This document shows, piece by piece, positions 7,222 through 15,100 of a stretch of DNA of 64,000 nt (positions are counted from its first letter, which is position 1; each line of letters starts with the position of its first letter). Below the pieces are notes generated by a model. That model was not told the origin of the DNA. It did no database searches and saw nothing but the letters and a program-made list of their open reading frames with translations. The stretch lies in contig NZ_VSSS01000088.1 in NCBI RefSeq assembly GCF_008123425.1, forward strand, positions 1-64,000. Reading direction: 5' to 3'. The translations under genes and the position numbers were made by a program. Origin of the DNA: Bradyrhizobium rifense (lineage in GTDB: Bacteria > Pseudomonadota > Alphaproteobacteria > Rhizobiales > Xanthobacteraceae).

Positions 7222-7257
7222 GTAAAATCTTCTCGAAGAAGATCCGGACAATTTTAC
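7222..7257. promoter_or_regulatory. Nested inverted repeats upstream of the EAL gene
   Basis: ATCTTCT (7227-7233) and AGAAGAT (7237-7243) form a perfect inverted repeat around a 3-base centre. GTAAAAT (7222-7228) and ATTTTAC (7251-7257) form a second, overlapping inverted repeat around it. The element lies about 115 bp upstream of the next start codon and 137 bp after the previous stop. It could be an operator or a transcript hairpin; there is no U-run typical of a terminator. Confidence 0.35.
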
Positions 7258-7370
7258 ATATGATGGCGGCTTTAACGTTACCCGGATAATTCAACAATCG
7301 ACTGAAGCTTTCCATATTTGAAACCGCTCATATCGGTAACACCACCGTCACGGAACGGGAGTGGTTTGCG

Positions 7371-8585
7371 ATGAGTGATGGGATCAGTGAAGTCGCCGAG
7401 CGGAGGCCTAAGACCTTCGGACGGCGAAAGGTGACGCCGCGCGCTTGCGTGGCCGACAGCAAGCGCCATCTGCGCGCCTTCATGAGCGAGGTGCTCGAGG
7501 ATCTCGGCTTCGTCACCAGCGAATGCAGCAGTGCGAGCGAGCTGCAGACCATGCTCGCCACCGACCTGCCTGACCTGATCCTGTTCGGCATAGCCGCTGA
7601 CGGCATCGAGCCGGGAAAATTTCTGGAGACGCTGGTACGCGAGGCCTTTGTCGGCAAGGTGCTAGCGGTCGGCGCGCGCGAGTCGATCATCCTGAAGGCG
7701 GTACAGCAGGTCGGCGAGGAATACGGGCTTGCGATGCTGCCGCCGCTCACCACGCCCTTTGCGGCGGAGACGCTGCGCGAGCGCGTCGCGATGCTGCTGC
7801 CGGACGAGCCGGCGCCGAGCCCTGCCGTGCATGTCGGCGAGGCCCTGCACGCGGGCTGGCTCGAGCTCTGGTACCAGTCGAAAATCGACGCTCGCTCGCT
7901 GGTCCGCTGCGGCGCCGAGGCGCTGGTACGGATGCGGCATCCGACCTGGGGCGTGGTGCCGCCGGCCTATTTCATCCCGGAGGCGGATGATCCGCATTTC
8001 CGCGATCTGTCGGAGTTCGTGATCGAGCGCGCGCTGCAGGACTGGCACTATCTTCTGGAACGGCACAGCGCGGTCGATCTGTCGATCAACCTGCCCGCGC
8101 CCTACCTTAGGGAGCCGCAGGCCGTGCGCGATCTCTGCCGCAGGGTGCCGACGCATCCGGCCTTCGGCGGACTGACGATCGAAATCGCCAGCGCAGAGGC
8201 GATCCACGACATCGAATTCCTCACCGAAGCTGCGCACGAAATGCGCTTCCACAATATCGGCCTGTCGATCGACAATCTCGGCGCCAACTGGCCGGAGCTG
8301 ATGGGCCTGGACAATATCCCCTTCATCAATCTGAAGGCCGACCGGCAATTCATCACCGGCTGCGGCAATGATCGCCTGAAGCGGACGGTGTGCCGTCATA
8401 TCGTCGAGCTCGCGCAGGGTTACGGTGTGCGCACGGCCGCCGAAGGCATCGAAAGCCGCGCCGACCTGGTGGCCGCCAACGAGCTCGGTTTCGACCTCGT
8501 GCAGGGCTATCTGTTCGGCAAACCGATGCCGCTGAAGAAATTTGCAAGAAGCACGCAGACGCGGACGGTGATGGGGCAGGAGTGA
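7371..8585 (+). CDS. Pseudo-receiver / EAL domain protein, possibly catalytically impaired
   Basis: A 404-residue protein. Residues about 22-140 look like a receiver, but the phospho-acceptor Asp is replaced (LPDLILFGIAAD, Gly73) and the LPKPF Lys is absent (LPPLTTPF). Residues about 155-395 form an EAL phosphodiesterase domain. E183 of EALVR, N240, E271, K322, E358 (AAEGIES) and Q378 (VQGYLFGKP) are kept. The DDFG loop reads DNLG (second metal Asp is N302), and the ELTE-like loop reads EIAS, losing its second Glu. It could bind c-di-GMP or hydrolyse it weakly. GGGAG lies nine bases before the ATG. It is a single-gene unit, 12 bp from the convergent exporter gene. Confidence 0.85.
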   Translation: MSDGISEVAERRPKTFGRRKVTPRACVADSKRHLRAFMSEVLEDLGFVTSECSSASELQTMLATDLPDLILFGIAADGIEPGKFLETLVREAFVGKVLAVGARESIILKAVQQVGEEYGLAMLPPLTTPFAAETLRERVAMLLPDEPAPSPAVHVGEALHAGWLELWYQSKIDARSLVRCGAEALVRMRHPTWGVVPPAYFIPEADDPHFRDLSEFVIERALQDWHYLLERHSAVDLSINLPAPYLREPQAVRDLCRRVPTHPAFGGLTIEIASAEAIHDIEFLTEAAHEMRFHNIGLSIDNLGANWPELMGLDNIPFINLKADRQFITGCGNDRLKRTVCRHIVELAQGYGVRTAAEGIESRADLVAANELGFDLVQGYLFGKPMPLKKFARSTQTRTVMGQE

Positions 8586-8597
8586 GGTGCGAAGGCC

Positions 8598-9485
8598 TCA
8601 GGCGTATCGTCGCGCGAAGAACACGCAGACGACCACGAGCGCGGTCGCGGCGATCATGCTCCATGCGACCGGCTCGTGCAGCAGGAAGCCGGCCAGCGCG
8701 AGGCCGAAGAAGGGCTGCAGCTGTTGCAACTGGCCGACGCGTGCGATGCCGCCGACCGCGAGCCCGCGATACCAGAAGATGAATCCGACGAACATGCTGA
8801 AGATCGAGACATAAGCGAGCCCGATCCAGGCAGGCAGGCTGACGCCGCTCCATGTCGACGGCCAGCTCCAGATCATGACGGGCAGCATCAGCGGCAGCGC
8901 CAGCAGCAACGCCCACGAGATCACCTGCCAGCCGCCGATCCGGCGCGACAGCGCGGCACCCTCGGCATAGCCGAGTCCGCACAGCACGATCGCGGCCACC
9001 ATCAGGAGATCGCCGGTGACTGATGCGGTGCCGTCATTCGAGAGGGCAAATCCCGCGACCGTGGCGCTGCCGAGAATTGCGAACAGCCAGAACAGCGGCT
9101 GCGGGCGCTCGCCGCCGCGCAGCACGGCGAAGATCGCGGTCGACAGCGGCAGCAGGCCGATGAAGACGATCGAATGCGCCGAGGTGATGTGCTGGAGCGC
9201 CAGCGCCGTCAGCAAGGGGAACCCGACCACGACGCCAATGGAGACGATCGTCAGCGAAGCGAGATCCCTGCGCTCGGGCCACGCCTGGCGCAGCAGGCCG
9301 AGCACGGCCGCACCGATCAGCGCCGCGATGATCGCGCGAGCCGAGGTCAGGAACAGCGCCGAGAAGCCGCCGACCGCGACGCGCGTCGCCGGCAGCGAGC
9401 CGCTGAAGATGATGACGCCGAGAAGCCCGTTGCCCCAGCCGCTGCCCGCAGATTGCATGTCCGTCCCACTTTTCTGAGCTGCCAT
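8598..9485 (-). CDS. EamA/DMT-family transporter
   Basis: A 295-residue integral membrane protein with about ten hydrophobic helices in two halves of five, the plan of the drug/metabolite transporter superfamily. Recognisable segments are FIGLLPLSTAIFAVLRGGE and the C-terminal FFGLALAGFLLHEPVAW, typical of EamA domains. The substrate cannot be told; many members export amino acids or metabolites. The start at 9485 is the first ATG after the divergent intergenic region; an internal ATG nine codons in is also possible. It is divergent from a MocR-type regulator across about 80 bp, which suggests that regulator controls it. The open frame extends far upstream on this strand, but that part is antisense to the regulator and is not coding. 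Confidence 0.85.
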   Translation of the reverse strand: MAAQKSGTDMQSAGSGWGNGLLGVIIFSGSLPATRVAVGGFSALFLTSARAIIAALIGAAVLGLLRQAWPERRDLASLTIVSIGVVVGFPLLTALALQHITSAHSIVFIGLLPLSTAIFAVLRGGERPQPLFWLFAILGSATVAGFALSNDGTASVTGDLLMVAAIVLCGLGYAEGAALSRRIGGWQVISWALLLALPLMLPVMIWSWPSTWSGVSLPAWIGLAYVSIFSMFVGFIFWYRGLAVGGIARVGQLQQLQPFFGLALAGFLLHEPVAWSMIAATALVVVCVFFARRYA

Positions 9486-9524
9486 CCTCGGCCCTCGGCG
9501 GTGGCGAGACCAGTGACAATCCAG

Positions 9525-9544
9525 TACAATTCGGCAGAACTGTA
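9525..9544. promoter_or_regulatory. Inverted repeat in the exporter/MocR divergent promoter
   Basis: TACAATT (9525-9531), six bases, then AACTGTA (9538-9544): 6 of 7 arm positions pair. A partial copy (GACAATCC) precedes it at about 9515. The repeat lies midway between the starts at 9485 (minus) and 9567 (plus), the expected location for an operator of the MocR-type regulator. Confidence 0.45.
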
Positions 9545-9566
9545 TGGATGTGGAAGGCAATACACC

Positions 9567-10988
9567 TTGGACATCGACGCCCGAACAAAGGGTCGCGGGG
9601 GCACCCGGACCATCGACGTGATGAGCGCGATCCGCGCCAAGATCGCCGGACGCGCGCTCAGTGCCGGTGACCGCCTGCCGTCGATTCGCAGCCTGGCCGC
9701 CACGATGGTGGTTTCGCCGTCCACGGTGGTGGAAGCCTATGATCGCCTCGCCGCAGAAGGCCTGATCCGCGCGCGCCGCGGTTCGGGGTTCTATGTGTCG
9801 CCGACGGTCACGCCGCCGCTCGCTTTGACTGAGGTCGAGCCGCGCCGCGATCGGGCGGTCGACCCGTTCTGGGTCTCCAGGCAGTCGCTCGACACTGACG
9901 CTGCCGTGCCAAAACCCGGTTGCGGCTGGCTGCCGCCAGAGTGGATGCCGGAAGCGGCACTGCGGCGCGCCACTCGCGCGCTTGCCCGCACCGACGCAAG
10001 CGTGCTGACCAATTACGGCTCGACATCCGGGTCGCTTGCGCTGCGCCGGCTGCTGCTCGCGCACCTTGCTGAAGACCAGATCGAGGCCTCGATCGGCCAG
10101 CTGATGCTGACGGGCTCGGGCACGCAGGCGACCGACCTGATCTGCCGCTTCCTGCTGCGTCCCGGCGACGCCGTGCTGGTCGACGATCCCTGCTACTTCA
10201 ATTTCCGTGCGCTGCTGCGCGCGCATCAGGCGAAGATCGTCAGCGTGCCCTACACGTCGTCGGGCCCTGATGTCACGCGCTTCGAGCAAGTTCTCGCGGC
10301 CGAACGGCCACGGCTCTACATCACCAATTCAGCGCTGCACAATCCAACCGGCGCAACACTCTCGCTTCAGACCGCGCACCGGCTGTTGACAGCGGCCGCC
10401 GCGCACGATCTCACCATCATCGAGGATGACATTTTTGGTGACTTCGAGCCGGAGCGATCGCCGCGCCTTGCCGCGCTGGATGGACTGAACTGCGTGATCC
10501 GCATCGGCAGCTTCTCCAAGACGCTGTCGGCCTCGGTGCGCTGCGGCTACATCGCCGCGCGGGCCGACTGGGTCGATCATCTCGTCGACCTCCAGGTTGC
10601 GACCAGTTTTGGTGGCCCCAGCCCGGTGGCGACGGACATCATCGCAAGAGTGCTGGCCGGCGGCAGCTATCGCAAGCACATGGACGAGCTCAGGCAAAAG
10701 CTCACGCGCACGCGTCGTGATGTCGCGCGAAAACTCGGGGCGTTGGGCATCGAACCCTGGCTGATGCCGCGCGGCGGCTTCTTCCTGTGGTGCCGCCTCG
10801 CCGACGGGCAGGATGCCACCGCCGTTGCGCGCGCCGCGCTCGAGGAGGACGTGGTGCTCGCGCCGGGCAACGTGTTCAGCGTGTCGCAAACAGCGTCGAA
10901 TTTGATGCGGTTCAACGTGGCGCATATGAGCGATCCGCGGATGTGGGACGTGCTGCGACGGGCATTGAAGGCGCAGCCCAACCGCTAG
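9567..10988 (+). CDS. MocR-type regulator: GntR winged HTH fused to PLP aminotransferase-like domain
   Basis: A 473-residue protein. Residues about 10-75 form a GntR HTH (GDRLPSIRSLAATMVVSPST, then AYDRLAAEGLIRARRGSGFYV). The rest is a fold-type I aminotransferase domain with the PLP-binding Asp in IIEDDIFGDFE, the Schiff-base Lys in RIGSFSKTLSASVRCGYIA and the carboxylate-binding Arg region LMRFNVAHM. MocR proteins bind PLP or a PLP-amino-acid adduct and usually control an adjacent divergent gene, here the EamA exporter. No ATG precedes the HTH; the TTG at 9567 keeps the whole first helix, while the ATG at 9621 would remove part of it. The stop overlaps the convergent gene's stop in the palindrome CTAG. 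Confidence 0.88.
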   Translation: MDIDARTKGRGGTRTIDVMSAIRAKIAGRALSAGDRLPSIRSLAATMVVSPSTVVEAYDRLAAEGLIRARRGSGFYVSPTVTPPLALTEVEPRRDRAVDPFWVSRQSLDTDAAVPKPGCGWLPPEWMPEAALRRATRALARTDASVLTNYGSTSGSLALRRLLLAHLAEDQIEASIGQLMLTGSGTQATDLICRFLLRPGDAVLVDDPCYFNFRALLRAHQAKIVSVPYTSSGPDVTRFEQVLAAERPRLYITNSALHNPTGATLSLQTAHRLLTAAAAHDLTIIEDDIFGDFEPERSPRLAALDGLNCVIRIGSFSKTLSASVRCGYIAARADWVDHLVDLQVATSFGGPSPVATDIIARVLAGGSYRKHMDELRQKLTRTRRDVARKLGALGIEPWLMPRGGFFLWCRLADGQDATAVARAALEEDVVLAPGNVFSVSQTASNLMRFNVAHMSDPRMWDVLRRALKAQPNR

Positions 10989-11578
10989 TACCACGGCTCC
11001 TCATAGACCGGCTCGCCGTCGAGCAGCAGTCGCTTGATCGCAGCACGGCCCGAGGGCAGCACGGCGGCGACGACGCGCAGCTTTTGCTGGTTGCGGGCCT
11101 GCTCGAGCGTCTTGCCCTCGCCTTCCGGCACGAAATAGCTTTCGAGGCCGTATCTGATCGTCAGCTTGTCGCAGAAGGTGCGGCTGGTCGAACCGCAGGA
11201 ATAGCTGACGCGGCCCCGGATCAGCACTTCGGGCGCCGTAACCGTCACGGGCGCGGCATGCACGGAAACCGCCTGATAGAGGCCGTTGGCATCAGGCGCG
11301 AGCTTGACGAACACCACGGGATTGCGTTCGGCGGTCGGCTGGCCGGCGAGCGCACCTGCCGGCAGTTGTGAGATGTCGTAACCGAGCACGACGTAGTCGC
11401 CGCGCAGGAGATCGCGGGGATCGACCGGCCGGGTCTGCAAGGTCACCTCGCGGCCTTCGCGCAGGATCCGCACGCGGTCGGCAACCATCAGAATCAGCAG
11501 CGCGCATTGAAGCAGGATGGCGGCGCCGAACAGCACGGCCTTCGGGATACGTTGCGAGAGCGCGATGAGCTTGATCAT
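10985..11578 (-). CDS. GDYXXXLXY-domain membrane-anchored protein
   Basis: A 197-residue protein with one N-terminal hydrophobic helix (AVLFGAAILLQCALLILMVA) and an extracytoplasmic domain containing RGDYVVLGYDIS, the GDYxxxLxY signature. Two Cys (SYSCGSTSRTFCDKL) could form a disulphide. Members of this family usually stand directly downstream of DUF2157 membrane proteins, as here: its ATG overlaps the DUF2157 stop by four bases (ATGA), so the two are translationally coupled. The function is unknown. The same frame stays open upstream through the DUF2157 gene on this strand, but that extension is out of frame with DUF2157 and is not coding. Confidence 0.85.
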   Translation of the reverse strand: MIKLIALSQRIPKAVLFGAAILLQCALLILMVADRVRILREGREVTLQTRPVDPRDLLRGDYVVLGYDISQLPAGALAGQPTAERNPVVFVKLAPDANGLYQAVSVHAAPVTVTAPEVLIRGRVSYSCGSTSRTFCDKLTIRYGLESYFVPEGEGKTLEQARNQQKLRVVAAVLPSGRAAIKRLLLDGEPVYEEPWY

Positions 11579-12846
11579 CGTCCAGCCCTCGGCAGCGCGC
11601 GATTGAGCGCGGTTGCGAATGCGACGGCGATGACGCCCGCCACCGCCAGGAAGGCCGAGCGACGCAGCAGCGAGCCCTTCACCGCCCAGGTGATCGCAGC
11701 GATGACGCCGGCGATGCCAAGCCAGCCGGCGACGATTCGTGGACGCACGTCGTCGAGCACGCCGGAGACGACGAGGCACAGCATGGCGCAGAGCAGCGCG
11801 GCATAAGCGAACCAGGGCTCGCCGGCCGCGGATGCCGGCCAGATCGGCGCGGCGAGCAGCACGAGCCCGATCGCGCATGCCGCGAGGATTTCGCCGACAC
11901 GCTTCGTCACGCCGGCAGACGCCAGCGCGAGCACCACGCCCACGACGCCGCACAAAATCGCCCACAGTGGCTGGGTCGCTGTCGTGCCTGTCCGAAGGCG
12001 GAAGAGATCGTCGACCGTTGTCACCTCCAGGAAGGCGACGACGGCCAGCGAGAACGCGCCATAGATCGCCAGGACAGATCCAAGCCGGTGCGCCCGCGGC
12101 GACGGCACGGCGGCGATCGCAAGCCCGGCGCCGAACAGCAGGGCCGCGCCGTTCGCCAACACGAAGGACGGCTGGACGCCATCGAAGTCGAAGCGAAGCG
12201 ACGTCGCGATCCACCACGGCAGCACCGCTACCGCGACGAGATGGGCGGCAACGCGGGAATTCCACGCGAACGCGAGCGCAGCGGCGATGAGCCAGACCAC
12301 CACGAACTGAAGATGAAGCGCGTCCGGTGCATCATAGACGCGCATGCTGGTCCAGATGCAGGCGGCCGCGAGCCCGACCGCAAGCGCACCGCGCGAGCCG
12401 GTCAGCAGTGCCGCGGCAAATGCGCCGATCGACCACAACAGCATGCCGCCGGCAAAATCGTCGCCGAGATGATACATCTGTCCGACCAGGGCAATGCCCG
12501 CGCCGAAGATGATCGCGCCGATGCTCGCGCAGAGGTCGGCGAGAAAAATGCGGCCAGTCGCGGCGAACCACGCCCCGAGGCCGCCGGCGACGACCATGCC
12601 GGCAAGCAGGATCGCAAAGCGCAACAGCCGCGCGATCTCGGTCCAGTGCGCCGCGACGAAGGCAAGAAATGCAGCTGAGATCAACAGGCCGCCGACGATG
12701 GCGCCGACCACCGCGATGTTGATGCCCGGCGAAAGCGGCGGCAGCGCATTGCGGATCGAAACGGCCGCCGCGGGCGCAATCACGCCATCGGCTTCCCATT
12801 GCACCAGATCAGCTTCGAGCCGCTGCCGGTAGGTCTTGTCGAACAT
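11575..12846 (-). CDS. DUF2157 family polytopic membrane protein
   Basis: A 423-residue protein. A short cytoplasmic head (TYRQRLEADLVQWEADGVI), typical of DUF2157, precedes about twelve hydrophobic segments rich in Ala, Val and Leu. No catalytic or transport motif is visible. The pairing with the downstream GDYXXXLXY protein, with overlapping stop and start, is recurrent in bacteria and implies a two-protein membrane complex of unknown function. The ATG start opens MFDKTYRQ. The 258 bp upstream (12847-13105) hold no recognisable gene and probably contain the promoter. Confidence 0.85.
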   Translation of the reverse strand: MFDKTYRQRLEADLVQWEADGVIAPAAAVSIRNALPPLSPGINIAVVGAIVGGLLISAAFLAFVAAHWTEIARLLRFAILLAGMVVAGGLGAWFAATGRIFLADLCASIGAIIFGAGIALVGQMYHLGDDFAGGMLLWSIGAFAAALLTGSRGALAVGLAAACIWTSMRVYDAPDALHLQFVVVWLIAAALAFAWNSRVAAHLVAVAVLPWWIATSLRFDFDGVQPSFVLANGAALLFGAGLAIAAVPSPRAHRLGSVLAIYGAFSLAVVAFLEVTTVDDLFRLRTGTTATQPLWAILCGVVGVVLALASAGVTKRVGEILAACAIGLVLLAAPIWPASAAGEPWFAYAALLCAMLCLVVSGVLDDVRPRIVAGWLGIAGVIAAITWAVKGSLLRRSAFLAVAGVIAVAFATALNRALPRAGR

Positions 12847-13105
12847 TGTCCTGGATCACCTGACGGCCTGCCGGCGGCTGGCTCCCTGCCGGCCGCGGGA
12901 TGTTGGTCGGACCGCGCCGGTGGCAGGTTCAACCTGTCACGAATCACTCGACTAGGCTCGGCTCGCGGATCGCTTGCGCGCCTGCCAAGATGCCGCGTTG
13001 GGAGCGCACGCGCGGCCGGCGAGAGATCGCGGCCGATGCGCCAGATCAGATAGAGATCGCGCTCGATCACGACGAGCTTGCACTAGGTGAGCGCGCGGAC
13101 GTTGT

Positions 13106-13498
13106 TCAGTTCGGGTCCAACTCGCCCGTCCAGCGGTCTCGTCCCTTCCAATACGGACATTCCGGGCAAGACTGGTTCATCGGGTAATCAACGCCTTCTT
13201 CGTGGGGACAACCAATGATTCCGTCCACCATCACCACCGAGTGCACTGAGTTTTGACGCAGATGCGCGGCAATCTCGGACAGAAATGTCGGATCGGTCCG
13301 CACGTCGCTGGCCTCCGAAAACCAGCGGCGCAGGTCGGGCTCGGCTCCTTCATACCGGATGACCGACACCGCAACTTTCGAGGCTCGTCGATCGTCGGGG
13401 CCATAGAAGGCAAGCGTCCCAACGGGGTAGCCGCGCATGCCCTGCTTGGCTTTTTTACGGAGCCATTTTTCAGGCTGCGGTCCGATCTTCACCGCCAT
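13106..13498 (-). CDS. Conserved-type hypothetical protein with CxH...CxxC tail (130 aa)
   Basis: A 130-residue soluble protein. The N-terminal two thirds are alpha/beta (TLAFYGPDDRRASKVAVSVI, HSVVMVDGIIG). The C-terminal end carries CPHEEGVDYP and SCPECPYWKGRDRWTG, so C97, H99, C111 and C114 could bind a metal, probably zinc. The pattern looks strongly conserved, but I cannot name the family. It stands alone, upstream of tRNA-Ser on the same strand. No regulatory signal is obvious. Confidence 0.7.
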   Translation of the reverse strand: MAVKIGPQPEKWLRKKAKQGMRGYPVGTLAFYGPDDRRASKVAVSVIRYEGAEPDLRRWFSEASDVRTDPTFLSEIAAHLRQNSVHSVVMVDGIIGCPHEEGVDYPMNQSCPECPYWKGRDRWTGELDPN

Positions 13499-13569
13499 GA
13501 CCAGATCCGCTCACGATATTTCTTCGATCGGCGTATTCTCAGTGCCGGTGCGTACGCTTATGAGAAAGA

Positions 13570-13659
13570 TGGCGGAGAGGGAGGGATTCGAACCCCCGAT
13601 AGGCTTGCACCTATGCCGCATTTCGAGTGCGGTGCATTCAACCACTCTGCCACCTCTCC
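13570..13659 (-). tRNA. tRNA-Ser(CGA)
   Basis: The reverse complement folds as a class II tRNA of 90 nt. The acceptor stem is GGAGAGG/CCTCTCC, followed by a D arm, an anticodon stem CCGCA/TGCGG with loop CTCGAAA (anticodon CGA), a long variable arm closed by ATAGG/CCTAT, a T arm with GGTTCGAATCC, discriminator G and an encoded CCA. The long variable arm and anticodon both indicate serine (codon UCG). Confidence 0.97.
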
Positions 13660-13857
13660 TGAAGGCGCCATATTAGGAGCAGCGCCCCTGTGGTTGGGGG
13701 CGTTAATAGGCGAGGATGGCTGGCCAGACAAGGCGCGAAAGGGGAAAATCCGCTGCCTCTTTCAGCCCCGCACCAGCTCAATTCTTGTTTGACGCGTTTT
13801 CTTGACGCGAACCGGGGTCCACTTCGCTTGAAAACGCTCTCGCCGGGAGGAACTGCC

Positions 13858-14722
13858 ATGGAGCACCTGACGATCTCCGCCAATGGCGCCGAATTCCACG
13901 TGGTCCGCGCCGGGACGGGCAAACCGCTGCTTTTGCTGCATGGTTGGCCGGAATTCTGGCTGACCTGGGAGCCGGTGATATCCAGGCTTTCGGACCGTTT
14001 CATGCTTGTAGCGCCCGATCTGCGCGGCTTTGGCGACAGCGACAAGCCGGACGGGCCTTTTGGGCCGGACGGCCCATGCGGCCGACATGCTGGCCGTGAT
14101 GGACGGGCTCGGCATCGACCGATTCGGCGTGGTCGGCCATGATGTCGGCGGCGCGGTGATGCAGCCGCTGGCACGGCGGGCGCCCGAGCGGCTCGCCGGG
14201 CTGTTCTTCTTCGACTTCGTCTATCCCGGCATCGGGCCGCGGATGGCCGCGCCCGACCGGCTCAACCACATCTGGTATCAATCTTTCCACCAGATGGAGA
14301 TGGCGCCAGCGCTGGTTGGTGCGAGCCGCGAGAGCTGCCGGCTCTATATCGCGCACTTCCTCAAAGGTTGGGCGCATCGCAAGGACGCGTTCGACGACGT
14401 TCTCGACCTCTTCGGCGACAATTACTTCAAGGAAGGCAATCTCGCCGGCGGCTTTGCGCATTATCGGGCATCGCATGCAGGCCGTGTCGCGATGATGAAG
14501 GGCGAAGTGCCGCAGCTCCCGCCGATCTCTGTGCCGACCTGCGTGCGCTGGGCCGAGCATGATCCGCTGTTTCCCTATGCCTGGACTGATCGGCTGGGAG
14601 AGACGTTCAGCGAACTCGATCTGGCGATGTTTCCGGGGGTCGGACACTTCCCGCATCGCGAGAATCCCGATCGCGCAGCGGCGGAAATCGCGGCGTTCTT
14701 TCAGCGAATCGGATGGAGCTGA
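13858..14722 (+). pseudogene. Alpha/beta hydrolase (epoxide hydrolase / haloacetate dehalogenase-like), frameshifted
   Basis: The protein begins MEHLTISANGAEFHVVRAGTG at ATG 13858 (GGGAGGAA about eight bases upstream). It shows HGWPEFW (oxyanion hole) and DLRGFGDSDKPDGPFGPD, then the frame breaks near 14070. The remainder continues in the next frame from about HAADMLAVMDGLG with the nucleophile motif GHDVGGAV, the charge-relay region RWAEHDPLFP and the catalytic His of GVGHFPHREN, ending at 14722. Removing one base in the GGCCC run at 14071-14075 restores one open frame of about 287 residues. All catalytic elements survive on either side, so this is either a recent inactivating insertion or a sequencing error. 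The nucleophile is Asp, as in epoxide hydrolases and dehalogenases rather than esterases. Confidence 0.85.
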
Positions 14723-14744
14723 AGCGCTGGGAAGCTGGCGCGCG

Positions 14745-14879
14745 CCTCGTCCTTCGAGACGACCGCTTCGCGGTCTCCTCCGGATGAGGCTAAGCAGCAT
14801 CTGTGCTTGTTGAAACTGCTGCCGCGCACTCCGTCCTCATCATGAGGAGCCCGCCTTAGCGGGCGTCTCGAAGGATGGG
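14745..14879. repeat. Two palindromic repeat units of the CATCCTTCGAGACG family
   Basis: Unit 1 (14745-14790) reads from CCTTCGAGACG through a small hairpin (ACCGC/GCGGT) to CTCCTCCGGATGAGG. Unit 2 (14833-14879) is the same element inverted: CCTCATCATGAGGAG, hairpin CCCGC/GCGGG, GTCTCGAAGGATG. The same family recurs at 22441-22550 and 45834-45961. The 378-bp gap 14723-15100 contains these units and nothing else that I recognise. They are typical dispersed palindromes of this type of genome. Confidence 0.75.
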
Positions 14880-15100
14880 CCGCAGGGAACTCAACCTTCG
14901 TCGGGGGCGCGAGTCTCATCCCATCATGCTCTGGAGAACGGGTGGGACCGCCAGACGCGGTAAACACTGGCGGTCCCGTGCCGCTCATTGAAAACTGACC
15001 AGGAAGGGCGGCTTCGCCGGCCAGGTGAGGCGACGATTCGACCGTAGCGTGCAGCCTGTGCGTCGCAACGCAATCCGTCCCTTAACCTAACCAGTCAAGG

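Noticed and set aside
9486..10289. Upstream extension of the EamA exporter frame
   Set aside because: Antisense to the MocR-type gene; the membrane protein begins at 9485.
11579..12265. Upstream extension of the GDYXXXLXY frame
   Set aside because: Same strand but a different frame from the DUF2157 gene, which is clearly real; the extension has an Arg-rich shadow composition.
13437..13676. Open frame reading MAEREGFEPPIGLHLCRISS across 13567-13660
   Set aside because: This is the translation of the antisense strand of tRNA-Ser(CGA), a well-known false protein; the tRNA fold explains the sequence.
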